From the NCBI GenBank assembly GCA_963846855.1, contig CAWJXK010000008.1, forward strand, positions 868,001 through 932,000: DNA of 64,000 nt. The letters run 5' to 3'. Positions 1-9,286 of the stretch are shown piece after piece. The translations under genes and the position numbers were made by a program. Source of the DNA: CAIWHR01 sp963846855 (GTDB lineage Bacteria > Pseudomonadota > Gammaproteobacteria > Burkholderiales > Casimicrobiaceae). The notes beneath the pieces are model-generated. The model was not told the DNA's origin. It worked only from the letters and a program-made list of their open reading frames with translations, and searched no databases. Each line of letters begins with the position of its first letter. Positions within the stretch are counted from its first letter, which is position 1.

Positions 1-1387
1 GCAGCACGACGAATGCGCTCGCGAAGTGCTCGCAGAAGCCGCGCTGCGTATCGAACAGGAAGGCGTCGATCTGCGATCGCTCCGGCAGCGGCGACGGCGA
101 CAGCGTGTAATGGAACGGTTGCGCGCGGAGCCACTCCATGACGGCGAGGATGTAGCCGGCGTCGTCCGGATGCTGGCTGCGCAGGTCCAGCGCCAGCGCG
201 CGGGTACGCAGGTTCTCGCGCGTCGACGCGCGCGACAACGCGGTGTTCTCCGCGATGTCGTCCGCAAGCGAATCCGGGTCGGCCGGATAGGCATCGGTCA
301 CCTGCGACACGATGCGATAGCGAATCGCGTCGCGCACCGGCGCTCCGGTGAGGAGCTGCTTGTCGCGCGTCAGCGTGCCCACCATCGCGATCGACTCGCT
401 GCCGTCGCCGGACGCGATGCTGGGAAGCTGCGACGGCAGCTCGAGCGCGAACAGCCCGCGCTGGTCATGCGGCTCCAGCGTGACGACGTAGCTGTACCGC
501 CGTCCGCCGGCCGGTGCGACCGTCCCTCCCGGGCGAATCTCGCCCGACGTCCATTCGCGCCCGTCGAAGCGGGACAGCACGGGGCCGCGCCAGTAGCGCT
601 CGCGCTTCGGCGGCACGGCTCCGTCGAAGTCGACGCGGAACGCGACGGCATCCGACAGCGACAGCTCGCTGATCATTCCGGGGGCCATGCGCTGCGAGAG
701 CCCGGAGCGCGCCGTCGTATCGAGCGGCAGCCCCCATAGCGGACCGGTCAGCCTCGGAAAGAGCACGAACAGCAGCGCGGCGAGTGGAATGCCCTGCGCG
801 AACAGCTTCGCCGCCTGCAGCACCGGGCCGCGTGCCTTCGTGAGCGGAAGGCGGCGCAGCGATGGCTGTGCCAGCACCTGCAGCGTTGCGCCCAGCGCGA
901 GCAGCGCCGGCAGCGCCATCGCCCCGGCGAGCACCGACTGGCTGTAGAAGAACGTCGTGAGAACGAGGAACGAGGCCAGGCAGACGAGGAGCGAGCCGTC
1001 GCGCGGAGTGCGCGTCTCGAGGTACTTGATGCCGACCAGCACGAACAGGAACGCGACGCAGGGGTCGCGGCCGAGCAGGTAGCCGAACGACGTCTTCAGC
1101 GCAACGCCCGTCGCGATCGCGAACAGCGCCAGCGCCCACGAGGGAATGCGCGCCGGCGTGGCATCAGGGCGGGCCCGGTCGCGCCGCAACAGCGCGAGCC
1201 GGACGACGACCAGCATCGTACCGAATCCCGCGACCCAGACCGGCACGAAGAGCATCTGCGGCAACTGCACGATCAGCAGCATGGCGCCGAGCCAGGTCAC
1301 CTGCGCCGGCGACAGCAGCTTCCGCGGTGCGGCGCGGCTTCCGCGCGCGCGGCCGCGTCCCCCGATCGTCGCGGCGAGGGCGCTCAT
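1..1387 (-). CDS. tgpA: TgpA-like transglutaminase, DUF3488 membrane protein (3' end cut by window)
   Basis: Reading the minus strand from the ATG at 1387 gives an open frame to the window edge, about 462 residues so far. The first ~200 residues hold several hydrophobic segments, including AMLLIVQLPQMLFVPVW and LLVCLASFLVLTTFFY, as in the DUF3488 part of TgpA. A periplasmic region follows, and the transglutaminase core appears near the cut with RGFCEHFASAF, whose Cys is the expected nucleophile. The catalytic His and Asp and any C-terminal domain lie outside the window. The start overlaps the stop of the DUF58 gene (ATGA), so translation is probably coupled. The moxR-DUF58-tgpA order is a common proteobacterial arrangement. 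The substrate is not known from sequence. Confidence 0.9.
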   Translation of the reverse strand, partial: MSALAATIGGRGRARGSRAAPRKLLSPAQVTWLGAMLLIVQLPQMLFVPVWVAGFGTMLVVVRLALLRRDRARPDATPARIPSWALALFAIATGVALKTSFGYLLGRDPCVAFLFVLVGIKYLETRTPRDGSLLVCLASFLVLTTFFYSQSVLAGAMALPALLALGATLQVLAQPSLRRLPLTKARGPVLQAAKLFAQGIPLAALLFVLFPRLTGPLWGLPLDTTARSGLSQRMAPGMISELSLSDAVAFRVDFDGAVPPKRERYWRGPVLSRFDGREWTSGEIRPGGTVAPAGGRRYSYVVTLEPHDQRGLFALELPSQLPSIASGDGSESIAMVGTLTRDKQLLTGAPVRDAIRYRIVSQVTDAYPADPDSLADDIAENTALSRASTRENLRTRALALDLRSQHPDDAGYILAVMEWLRAQPFHYTLSPSPLPERSQIDAFLFDTQRGFCEHFASAFVVL

Positions 1388-2385
1388 GTTGCGCTTCCCG
1401 GTATCAGGGCGAGCGCGGTCAGCGCCGCGCGGCGATGCTCACGACCCTGGCCCGCGGGGAGCGCGATTCCCGGCGCCGACAGGGCAAAAGGCCGCGCCGA
1501 GCGCTCGGCCGCGAGCACCCACGCGGTGAGACGCGCGATCTTCGCTTCCGCGTCCTGCGTGGGCGGTAGCGAGCGCCAGGCGAGCAGCGCCGGGCCGCCT
1601 CCGCCCCCGCCTTCGAATTGCTTGGTGTACCAGCCGGCGCCGCGCGCGACGGCCTTCCACGCCACGCGCTGCAGCGGATCGCCGGGCGTGTACTCGCGCA
1701 GTCCGGCGAGATCGGCATCCTCGCCGCGCGATTGCACCTGCGCGTCGTGGCCGCTCAATCCGGCGGGCAGCGGCGGCGCTCCGGGTTCCGGCGCGGCGAA
1801 CACGACGCCCGCCAGCGGGAAGTGAACGTAGGCCCAGCCGCGCCAGAGCCCCAGCGGGAAATCCGAAGACAACGTGACGCGCCCGAGCGCGACGCGTCCT
1901 CGCCGCGAGGTCGGCAACTCGAGCGTGACCGGGAGCGCGGCATCCGGGACGACGTCGACCGTCACGGCCGGCGAGCCGCCGGCGGTGAGCGTGATCGCAT
2001 GGCGCGTCGAAGCGCCCCCCGCGAGCGACAGCGTGAACGGCAGCGCGCCGCCGGCGAACGTCTCGCCCGCCGCGAGCGGCGCGAGCTCAATGCCGGCAAG
2101 ATTGCGAAACGTGTGCAGAAGCGCGGCGGCAGCCAATCCCGTGAGCAGGAATGTCGTCAGGAATCCCAGCGACAACGCGTAGTTGAGCGAGGCGAGCAGC
2201 ATCATCGCAACGGTCGCGAGGAACGCGAGGCCGCGCCGCGTCGGGAGAATGTAGATGCGGCTGTGCCGCAGGACCACCGGATCGCGATCGGCGGGCGCCG
2301 TGCGGAACAACCGCTGCCCGTAGCGCCGGTGCCACGATTCGCGCGCGGCGCCGGAGGGGTTCGGCGAGGTTGCGGTGGCGGTCAT
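1384..2385 (-). CDS. DUF58 domain protein (MoxR-associated)
   Basis: A 333-residue protein from the ATG at 2385. Two adjacent membrane segments lie near residues 35-75 (LAFLATVAMMLLASLNYAL and GFLTTFLLTGLAAAALLH). A beta-rich region follows, and then the DUF58 signature, seen here as GLREYTPGDPLQRVAWKAVA. DUF58 proteins are von Willebrand-A-like partners of MoxR ATPases, and the family is thought to help assemble or activate other proteins. The frame stays open upstream of 2385 to 2787, but that part is Arg/Cys-rich shadow of moxR, so the internal ATG is preferred. It lies 37 bp after moxR and overlaps the transglutaminase start by 4 bp. Confidence 0.88.
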   Translation of the reverse strand: MTATATSPNPSGAARESWHRRYGQRLFRTAPADRDPVVLRHSRIYILPTRRGLAFLATVAMMLLASLNYALSLGFLTTFLLTGLAAAALLHTFRNLAGIELAPLAAGETFAGGALPFTLSLAGGASTRHAITLTAGGSPAVTVDVVPDAALPVTLELPTSRRGRVALGRVTLSSDFPLGLWRGWAYVHFPLAGVVFAAPEPGAPPLPAGLSGHDAQVQSRGEDADLAGLREYTPGDPLQRVAWKAVARGAGWYTKQFEGGGGGGPALLAWRSLPPTQDAEAKIARLTAWVLAAERSARPFALSAPGIALPAGQGREHRRAALTALALIPGSAT

Positions 2386-2422
2386 CGACAACGCGGGCGA
2401 CGACCCGCGGGAATCCGGCTGG

Positions 2423-3382
2423 TCAGGGCAGCGCGACGGCGCGCAGCATCGCCGCGGCGTGCAGCGCGCCCGAGCGCGCGCCTCCGGCCAGCCGATGACC
2501 GGCGACCGACGGGAATACGGCCTGCACGTCCTCGGGCAATGCCATCGGCCGCCCGGCCAGCAACGCCGCCGCACGCGCGGCGGCGAGCAGAAGCAGGCCC
2601 GCACGCGGCGACAGGCCGCGCCGCGCGCCCGCATCGGCGCCGCTGCCGACGTTGCCGCGCGTCGCGGCGAGCAGCGCCTGCACGTAGTCGAGCAGCGCCG
2701 GCGCGACGTGAATGGCGGATGCCTCGCGCTGCCACTCGAGCAGCGTCGGCGGATCCGCCAGCGGCACGAGTAGCGGCAATTGCGCACGCCGGTCGCCGCC
2801 GATCATCAGCTCGCGCTCCGCGGCCGCGTCGGGATAGCCCAGCTCGATCGCCATCATGAAACGGTCGAGCTGCGATTCCGGAAGCGGGTAGGCGCCGATC
2901 TGCTCGACCGGATTCTGCGTCGCGATCACGAAGAACGGCTCCGGCAGCCGGCGCGTCTCGCCGTCCTGCGACACCTGCCGCTCCTCCATCGCCTCGAGCA
3001 GCGCGCTCTGCGTCTTGGGCGGCGCGCGGTTGATCTCGTCGGCGAGCAGCACCGAGGTGAAGATCGGGCCGGGATGAAAGTGGAACGCCTGCGCGACCGA
3101 ATCGAACACCGAGACGCCGAGCACGTCGGCGGGCAGGAGGTCGCTCGTGAACTGCACGCGCGCGTAGCGGAGCCCGAGGACCGCGGCCAGCGCCTGCGCC
3201 AGCGTCGACTTGCCGACGCCCGGGATGTCCTCGATCAGCAGATGCCCGCGTGCGAGCAGGCAGGCGAGCGCGAGGCGCAGCGGCTCGGGCTTGCCGACGA
3301 AGATGCGGCCCAATTCGGAAACCACCGCGGCCAGGCGCTGCGTGGTGGGAACGTTGGCCTGGCTCAAAGTGCGAACGGTCAT
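2423..3382 (-). CDS. MoxR-family AAA+ ATPase
   Basis: A 319-residue MoxR ATPase of normal family length. Walker A is visible as GVGKSTLAQALA and Walker B as VLLADEINRAPPKTQSALLE. The MoxR sensor-1 stretch FFVIATQNPVEQIGAYPLP and the arginine-finger region ESQLDRF follow, and the C-terminal lid helices come after residue ~220. The frame is open far upstream (to 4774), but MoxR homology begins at the ATG at 3382, and the upstream part is antisense to the deacetylase gene. It is the first gene of the minus-strand operon with DUF58 and the transglutaminase. MoxR proteins act as ATP-driven chaperones; the client here is unknown. Confidence 0.93.
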   Translation of the reverse strand: MTVRTLSQANVPTTQRLAAVVSELGRIFVGKPEPLRLALACLLARGHLLIEDIPGVGKSTLAQALAAVLGLRYARVQFTSDLLPADVLGVSVFDSVAQAFHFHPGPIFTSVLLADEINRAPPKTQSALLEAMEERQVSQDGETRRLPEPFFVIATQNPVEQIGAYPLPESQLDRFMMAIELGYPDAAAERELMIGGDRRAQLPLLVPLADPPTLLEWQREASAIHVAPALLDYVQALLAATRGNVGSGADAGARRGLSPRAGLLLLAAARAAALLAGRPMALPEDVQAVFPSVAGHRLAGGARSGALHAAAMLRAVALP

Positions 3383-3532
3383 CGCGTCGCCTTCAACGAA
3401 ATCGACATGGCGCACTCTAACCCGCGGGCGCGGGCTAGTCATCACCCGGGGCCCGGGGCTACACTCCACTAGGCGGGCGGCGCATGCCTTCCGGCGGAGC
3501 GGACGGCCTCCCGGACCTCTCGCAATCCCCGC

Positions 3533-4483
3533 TTGCCGACCCCTCACTCGCCAGCCCCCGTGCCGACCGCCTACATCACCCATCCTTCGTCGCTGCTGCA
3601 CGACATGGGGCCGTATCACCCCGAATGCCCCGACCGGCTCCGCGCGATCGGCGATCGCCTCATCAGCGCCGGGCTCGACGGCTACCTGATGCATCACACG
3701 GCGCCCGCGGCGAAGCACGACGAGTTGCGGCGCGTCCACGGCGCCGGGTACTTGGCGACCATCGAGGCCGAATCCCCTGCCTCCGGACTGCATTACATCG
3801 ATCCGGATACCGCGATGTGCCCCGAGTCGCTCACCGCGGCGCTCCATGCGGCGGGCGCGCTGGTGCTCGCAACCGACCTCGTGATGGGCGGCGATTGCCG
3901 CAGCGCGTTCTGCGCGGTGCGTCCGCCCGGCCACCACGCCGAGCGCAACCGCGCGATGGGATTCTGCCTCTTCAACAACGTTGCCGTCGGCGTCGCCCAT
4001 GCGCTCGCGGCGCACGCCGCCGCGCGCGTCGCGATCGTCGATTTCGACGTGCATCACGGCAACGGCACCGAGGACATCTTCACCGGCGACGATCGCGTGC
4101 TCATGGTGTCGACGTTCCAGCACCCGCTCTATCCGTACTCGGGAACCGAGAGCGATTCGCCGCTGATGGTCAACATCCCGCTGGCGCAGGGAAGCGGCGG
4201 CGAGGAGTTCCGCGACGCCGTGCGCGAGCACTGGCTGCCCGCGCTCGAGCGGCATCGTCCCGAGATCATCTACGTCTCGGCGGGCTTCGACGCCCATCGT
4301 GAGGATCCGCTGGCCGGACTGAAGCTCACCGAGGCCGACTACGCGTGGGTCACGCGCGAGCTGATCGCGGTCGCGAACCGGCACGCGAAGGGCCGCATCG
4401 TGTCGACGCTGGAAGGTGGATATGCGCTGTCGGCGCTGGGAAGGAGCGCGGCCGAGCACGTCCGCGAGTTGCTGATGGGTTGA
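3533..4483 (+). CDS. Histone deacetylase family protein (class II HDAC-like amidohydrolase)
   Basis: A 316-residue protein in the arginase/deacetylase fold. Zn and active-site motifs are intact: RPPGHHAERNRAMGFCLFNN holds the tandem His pair, DFDVHHGNGTEDIF holds metal-binding Asp and His, and SAGFDAHREDPLAGL holds the second metal Asp. The N-terminal THPSSLLHDMGPYHPECPDRL is typical of bacterial HDAC-like or acetylpolyamine amidohydrolases. The listed start is TTG at 3533. GTG at 3560 would begin right before the family's conserved N-terminus and is an equally good candidate; neither has a clear ribosome binding site. It is divergent from moxR. The substrate (protein acetyl-lysine, acetylpolyamine or other) cannot be told from sequence. 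Confidence 0.92.
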   Translation: MPTPHSPAPVPTAYITHPSSLLHDMGPYHPECPDRLRAIGDRLISAGLDGYLMHHTAPAAKHDELRRVHGAGYLATIEAESPASGLHYIDPDTAMCPESLTAALHAAGALVLATDLVMGGDCRSAFCAVRPPGHHAERNRAMGFCLFNNVAVGVAHALAAHAAARVAIVDFDVHHGNGTEDIFTGDDRVLMVSTFQHPLYPYSGTESDSPLMVNIPLAQGSGGEEFRDAVREHWLPALERHRPEIIYVSAGFDAHREDPLAGLKLTEADYAWVTRELIAVANRHAKGRIVSTLEGGYALSALGRSAAEHVRELLMG

Positions 4484-4556
4484 TGCCATGCGCCCGCCGC
4501 CAAGCGCAAGTTTACGGCGGGCAGCGAAATGGAAAGCTGCGGTAGCCGGAGGAGCC

Positions 4557-5261
4557 ATGCAACGAAGACGATTCCTCGAGACCTGCGCGGCGGTGTCCGG
4601 CGTCGCGGCTCTCGATGCGCTGACCGGCGCATGGGCGGCGGCGACGCCGCGCGAATACGACCGCGTGCGGCTCGTCGATCCGTTCGGCGTGCCAGTGCGC
4701 GCCGCCGCGCTCGCCGCCGAAACGAACTTCGTGTTCCAGTATCCCTTTGCGGCGACGCCGTGCTTCCTGCTCAATCTCGGACGGCCGGTGCCGGCGCCGG
4801 CGACGCTCGCGCGCGCCGACGGATCGTCCTACGGATGGGGTGGCGGGGCGGGACCGGCGCGCTCGATCGTCGCGTTTTCCGCGATCTGCGCGCACAAGCT
4901 CGCCTATCCGACGCGCGACATCTCGTTCATCCGCTATCAGCCGCAGCGCTCGGCGACTTCCGACGCGCACGTGATCCATTGCTGCGCCGATCACAGCGTC
5001 TACGATCCGGCGCAGGGGGCGCGGGTTGTCGCGGGACCGGCGCCGCAACCACTTGCGGCGATCGTCCTCGATTACGATCCGGCGAAGGACGAGCTCTACG
5101 CGTCCGGCACGGCCGGCGCCGAGCAGTTCGACGCGTTCTTCAGGAAATACGAGTTCAAGCTCGCGTTGGAATACGGGGATGGCAAGGCGCGCGCGCGCGT
5201 CACCGGCGCGACCGTCGTGCGCGAGCTGACCGAATACTGCCGGCAGACGATCCGCTGCTGA
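4557..5261 (+). CDS. Tat-exported Rieske-like [2Fe-2S] protein
   Basis: A 234-residue protein with an apparent twin-arginine signal: MQRRRFLETCAAVSGVAAL followed by a small-residue stretch ending in AWA. Two Rieske cluster motifs are present, ICAHKL (C-x-H) near residue 114 and CADHSVYDP (C-x-x-H) near residue 144, so the four ligands for a 2Fe-2S centre can be placed. It is longer than small ferredoxin-type Rieske proteins and lacks an obvious C-terminal anchor. The start at 4557 is set by a strong GGAGGAG at 4548-4554; the longer frame from 4488 is not supported. It probably carries electrons in the periplasm; the partner is unknown. It lies 73 bp after the deacetylase gene and before the bkd operon. 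Confidence 0.82.
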   Translation: MQRRRFLETCAAVSGVAALDALTGAWAAATPREYDRVRLVDPFGVPVRAAALAAETNFVFQYPFAATPCFLLNLGRPVPAPATLARADGSSYGWGGGAGPARSIVAFSAICAHKLAYPTRDISFIRYQPQRSATSDAHVIHCCADHSVYDPAQGARVVAGPAPQPLAAIVLDYDPAKDELYASGTAGAEQFDAFFRKYEFKLALEYGDGKARARVTGATVVRELTEYCRQTIRC

Positions 5262-5419
5262 GCGACTCTTAGTGCGGGAGCTGCCAAATATTTGCGTCGC
5301 CGCCCCCGGTCTCGATTTACAGTGCACATTCACGCGGCGAACCGAAACGGCTCGAGTTGGACGCACCTACCGCTGGGAATGGCAACCAACCCGCCACAAG
5401 CGGACCTGGAGAACCACCG

Positions 5420-6652
5420 ATGACCCCATACGCCCCGCTGCAATTGCACGTGCCCGAGCCCTCAGCGCGGCCGGGACGCGAAACCGATTTCTCGTACCTG
5501 CGTGTCGGTCCCGCCGGTGCCGTGCGGCAACCGCCCATCGATTCGAGGCCATCGCAAACCGCCGATATCGCCGACGCGATGGTCCGCGTGCTCGACGGCG
5601 AGGGGTGCGCGGTCGGACCCTGGGATCCGCACGCGGATCCCGAGCTGCTGCGCAAAGCGTTGCGCACGATGCTGAAGACCCGCGTCTTCGACGCGCGGAT
5701 GCTGACTGCGCAGCGGCAGAAGAAGGTCTCCTTCTACATGCAGAGCCTGGGTGAGGAGGCGATCGGCATCGGGCAGGCGATGGCCCTTGCGCCGGACGAC
5801 ATGTGCTTTCCCACGTATCGCCAGCAGGGAATCCTGATCGCGCGCGGCTACCCGCTCGCCGACATGATGTGCCAGTGTTTCTCCAACGACCGCGACCCGG
5901 TTCTCGGGCGGCAGATGCCGGTGATGTACACGTCGCGCCGGCATGGCTTCTACTCGATCGCGGGCAATGTCGGCCTCCAGTACATCCAGGCGGTGGGCTG
6001 GGCGATGGCCTCGGCGATCAAGGGGGACACGCGCATCGCCTCGGCCTGGATCGGCGACGGATCGACGGCGGAGCCGGATTTCCACAACGCGCTCACCTTC
6101 GCCGCGGTGTACTCGCCGCCGGTGATCCTCAACATCGTCAACAACCAGTGGGCGATCTCCTCGTTCACGGGGATCGCGGGCGGCGAAGCGGCCACCTTCT
6201 CCGCGCGCGGGCTCGGCAACGGTATCCTGTCGCTGCGCGTGGACGGCAACGATTTCCTCGCGGTCCTGTCCGTGTCGCGCTGGGCGGCCGAGCGCGCGCG
6301 CCGCGGCTTCGGGCCCACGCTGATCGAATGGATCACCTACCGCGCCGGCGCGCATTCCACGGCCGACGATCCGTCCAAGTACCGGCCGGCCGATGATTGG
6401 GCGCGCTTTCCGCTGGGCGATCCGATCGCGCGGCTGCAGAAGCACCTGACCCGGGTCGGCGTGTGGTCCGACGACGAGCATGCCCAGGCACAGAAGGAAG
6501 TGACGGACGAGGTCCTCTCGGCACAGAAGATCGCGGAAAGCTACGGTACGCTGGCCTCGGGCCATGTCCACGACGCTTCGACGATGTTCGACGACGTCTA
6601 CAAGGACATGCCTGCTCATTTGCTCCGGCAACGCGAACAGCTGGGAGCCTGA
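5420..6652 (+). CDS. bkdA1: Branched-chain 2-oxoacid dehydrogenase E1 alpha subunit
   Basis: A 410-residue E1alpha subunit. With E1beta and TPP it decarboxylates 2-oxoacids from Val, Leu and Ile and passes the acyl group to lipoyl-E2. The TPP-binding motif is visible as GDGSTAEPDFHNALTFAAV followed by VNNQWAIS, and the conserved RQQGILIARGYPLADMM and the phosphorylation-loop-like region around GAHSTADDPSKYRP are present. The N-terminal ~60 residues form the extension usual in bacterial BkdA1. The start at 5420 follows GGAGA at 5407; the in-frame TTG at 5357 has no support. The stop overlaps the E1beta start (ATG at 6652), so the two subunits are probably made in equal amounts. Confidence 0.94.
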   Translation: MTPYAPLQLHVPEPSARPGRETDFSYLRVGPAGAVRQPPIDSRPSQTADIADAMVRVLDGEGCAVGPWDPHADPELLRKALRTMLKTRVFDARMLTAQRQKKVSFYMQSLGEEAIGIGQAMALAPDDMCFPTYRQQGILIARGYPLADMMCQCFSNDRDPVLGRQMPVMYTSRRHGFYSIAGNVGLQYIQAVGWAMASAIKGDTRIASAWIGDGSTAEPDFHNALTFAAVYSPPVILNIVNNQWAISSFTGIAGGEAATFSARGLGNGILSLRVDGNDFLAVLSVSRWAAERARRGFGPTLIEWITYRAGAHSTADDPSKYRPADDWARFPLGDPIARLQKHLTRVGVWSDDEHAQAQKEVTDEVLSAQKIAESYGTLASGHVHDASTMFDDVYKDMPAHLLRQREQLGA

Positions 6653-7671
6653 TGATGGCCATGATGACGATGGTCCAGGCGATCCGCTCTGCATTGGACG
6701 TCATGCTGGAGCGCGATACCAACGTGGTGGTGTTCGGCCAGGACGTCGGCTATTTCGGAGGCGTGTTCCGCTGCACGGACGGTCTGCAAGCCAAATATGG
6801 GACGTCGCGCGTATTCGACGCGCCGATCGCTGAAGGCGGCATCGTCGGCGCGGCGATCGGCATGGGCGCATACGGAATCCGCCCGGTCGCGGAGATCCAG
6901 TTCGCCGATTACATGTATCCCGGCTACGACCAGATCGTGTCGGGCGCGGCGCGCCTGCGCTATCGCTCCGCCGGCGATTTCACGGCGCCGATCACGATCC
7001 GCATGCCCTGCGGCGGCGGCATTTATGGCGGTCAGACGCACAGCCAGAGCCCCGAGGCGCTGTTCACGCACGTGTGCGGTCTGCGCACCGTGATGCCGTC
7101 CAATCCGGTCGACGCCAAGGGCCTGCTGATCGCGTCGATCGAATGTGACGACCCGGTCATCTTTCTGGAGCCGAAGCGCATCTACAACGGTCCGTTCGAC
7201 GGTCATCACGAGCGGCCGATCGTGTCCTGGTCGGGCCACGCGCTCGCGGAAGTCCCCGAGGGGCATTACACGGTGCCGCTCGAATCGGCCGCGGTGCGCC
7301 GCGCGGGTACCGCGCTTACCGTGTTGACCTACGGCACGATGGTGTGGGTGTCGGAGGCCGCGGTCCGCGAAACCGGAATCGACGCCGAGATCATCGACCT
7401 GCGCAGTCTGTGGCCGCTTGACCTCGACACGATTGTCGCGTCGGTGAAGAAGACGGGCCGCTGCGTGATCGTCCACGAGGCGACGCGGACCAGCGGCTTC
7501 GGTGCCGAACTGGCGGCGCTGGTGCAGGAGCATTGCTTCTTCCACCTCGAGGCACCGATCGAGCGCGTGACCGGATGGGATACGCCCTATCCGCATGCGC
7601 AGGAGTGGGCCTATTTCCCCGGACCGGACCGCGTCGGCAAGGCGCTCCAGCGCACGATGGAGGCGAAATGA
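6652..7671 (+). CDS. bkdA2: Branched-chain 2-oxoacid dehydrogenase E1 beta subunit
   Basis: A 339-residue E1beta partner. It contains VFGQDVGYFGGVFRCT, RVFDAPIAEGGIVGAAIGMG and RMPCGGGIYGGQTHSQSPEA, all typical of the BkdA2/PdhB type, and a C-terminal transketolase-like domain with EIIDLRSLWPLDLDTI. The start is the ATG overlapping the bkdA1 stop at 6652, preceded by GGGAG. Several Met codons follow within seven residues, so the exact start may be a few codons later. The frame is open upstream to 6397, but that is antisense or out-of-frame shadow of bkdA1. It is co-transcribed with bkdA1 and bkdB. Confidence 0.94.
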   Translation: MMAMMTMVQAIRSALDVMLERDTNVVVFGQDVGYFGGVFRCTDGLQAKYGTSRVFDAPIAEGGIVGAAIGMGAYGIRPVAEIQFADYMYPGYDQIVSGAARLRYRSAGDFTAPITIRMPCGGGIYGGQTHSQSPEALFTHVCGLRTVMPSNPVDAKGLLIASIECDDPVIFLEPKRIYNGPFDGHHERPIVSWSGHALAEVPEGHYTVPLESAAVRRAGTALTVLTYGTMVWVSEAAVRETGIDAEIIDLRSLWPLDLDTIVASVKKTGRCVIVHEATRTSGFGAELAALVQEHCFFHLEAPIERVTGWDTPYPHAQEWAYFPGPDRVGKALQRTMEAK

Positions 7672-7717
7672 GCGCGTTGTCCACGTCGCGGGCGAGCCTG
7701 GGGGAGGTTACCTAGCC

Positions 7718-8947
7718 ATGGGAATCCATGTGGTGAAGGTGCCGGACATCGGCGAAGGCATTGCCGAGGTCGAGGTCGTGGCGTGGCACGTTCGGCCAGG
7801 CGATGCGGTCGTTGCAGATCAGACCCTTGCCGACGTGATGACCGACAAGGCCACGGTCGAGGTCCCATCCCCGATCACGGGCACGGTGATCGCCGTCAAC
7901 GCCAACGCCGGTGACAAGGTCGCCGTGGGCAGCGAGCTGCTGCGACTCGGAACGACGACAGCGGACACTGCCGAAAGTGGTGAACAGGCCGTGGCCGTCG
8001 CGACGTCGTCCACGCAAGCGGCTGCTGCGCAGGCGGACGCCGTTCGGACTGATGCCGCGCCACTGGCATTTGCGCCAAACGAGAAGCCGCTCGCGTCACC
8101 GTCGGTGCGCCACCATGCGCGGGAACTTGGTGTGGAGCTCTCGCGGGTCCGCGGGACCGGGCCCGGCGGACGAATCGGGCACGACGACGTCGTGCGACAC
8201 GCGGCGGATCGAACTGCGAAACCGGCCAGCGCCAAGCGCTATGCCGAGCGCGAGGGCGAACACACGCTCCCGCTGATCGGGCTTCGACGGCAAATCGCGC
8301 AGCACATGCAGGCATCGCTGCGAATACCGCACTTCACCTACGTGGAGGAAGTCGACGTCACGGAGCTCGAGGCCCTGCGTACGAAGCTCAACGAACGATT
8401 TGGCGCGGCGCGGGAGCGGCTCACCCTCCTGCCGTTCCTGATGCGGGCGGTCGTGCTCGCCGTTCCCGCTTTTCCGCAGATGAACGCGCGGTTCGACGAC
8501 GAGCAGGGCACCGTGACTCGCTTCGATGCCGTGAACATCGGGATCGCGACGCAAACCGACGCCGGGCTGATGGTGCCGGTCGTGCGGCACGCCGAGGCGC
8601 GCGACCTGTGGGCGAGCGCAGCCGAGGTCGCTCGCCTGGCCGGCACCGCGCGCGCGGGGAAGGCAACCCGCGACGAGCTTTCGGGATCGACGATCACGAT
8701 CACGAGCCTCGGTCCGCTCGGGGGCATCGTTTCCACGCCGGTGATCAATGCGCCGGAAGTGGCCATCGTGGGCGTGAACCGGATCGTCGAGCGGCCCGTC
8801 ATGCGCGCGAACGGAATCGTGCCGCGGCGCATGATGAACCTCTCGTCGTCATTCGACCACCGCGTGATCGATGGGCAGCACGCCGCGGAGTTTGTGCAGG
8901 CCCTGCGAGGCTATCTGGAGTGTCCGGCGCTGCTGTTCGTCGAATAG
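7718..8947 (+). CDS. bkdB: Dihydrolipoamide acyltransferase E2 of the branched-chain complex
   Basis: A 409-residue E2. Domain order: an N-terminal lipoyl domain (residues ~3-80) with the lipoylated Lys44 in VMTDKATVEV; an Ala-rich linker; a peripheral-subunit-binding domain (ASPSVRHHARELGVELSRV, ~125-160); and the catalytic acyltransferase domain from ~190 ending in SSFDHRVIDGQHAAEF, which carries the catalytic His and Asp. The start at 7718 is chosen on the strong GGGGGAGG at 7699-7706. It completes the E1alpha-E1beta-E2 operon. No E3 (lipoamide dehydrogenase) gene follows, so E3 must come from another locus. Confidence 0.94.
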   Translation: MGIHVVKVPDIGEGIAEVEVVAWHVRPGDAVVADQTLADVMTDKATVEVPSPITGTVIAVNANAGDKVAVGSELLRLGTTTADTAESGEQAVAVATSSTQAAAAQADAVRTDAAPLAFAPNEKPLASPSVRHHARELGVELSRVRGTGPGGRIGHDDVVRHAADRTAKPASAKRYAEREGEHTLPLIGLRRQIAQHMQASLRIPHFTYVEEVDVTELEALRTKLNERFGAARERLTLLPFLMRAVVLAVPAFPQMNARFDDEQGTVTRFDAVNIGIATQTDAGLMVPVVRHAEARDLWASAAEVARLAGTARAGKATRDELSGSTITITSLGPLGGIVSTPVINAPEVAIVGVNRIVERPVMRANGIVPRRMMNLSSSFDHRVIDGQHAAEFVQALRGYLECPALLFVE

Positions 8948-9286
8948 CTTCTCTGGCGATATGGAGAGCCTTTCGGATGACAATGGTCGTAGAAGTGCAA
9001 GCCGTTGCGCGCGCGATGGCATTCGACTCGTCCCGGTCTTCTCCAAGGTGAGCCTGGCGATCGGAGGAATGTCAGCTAGAACCGGACCTTCTGGCGGTCC
9101 CGCTGGGATGGCCGGGTGGCCGAGCGTCATGCGATCCGTGGATGCGGCGGATACGGAGGCGATGGGACGCATTTCGGTCCGAAGTCGGGGATCACTGGTC
9201 GGGGGCGGCGAGAGTGTTCGTACTCGATAGGATGAGCAATGGCATGATCTGTGCTTTATGGTTTCGAAAGTCCCATATTCGTGCGT
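8948..9286 (+). other. Intergenic region, no gene recognised
   Basis: About 340 bp between bkdB and the next gene. Short open frames here have no protein-like composition or convincing start site. No terminator hairpin with a T-run was seen directly after bkdB. The region marks the change from the GC-rich operons on the left to the less GC-rich signalling region on the right. Confidence 0.5.

Noticed and set aside
1618..2859. A 413-codon plus-strand frame opposite DUF58 and moxR.
   Set aside because: It is Arg/Ala-rich shadow of two well-supported minus-strand genes.
7668..7715. A 15-codon frame overlapping the bkdA2 stop and ending just before bkdB.
   Set aside because: Too short to judge, without its own start-site evidence. 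The bkdB ribosome binding site lies inside it, and translation there is not needed to explain the operon.
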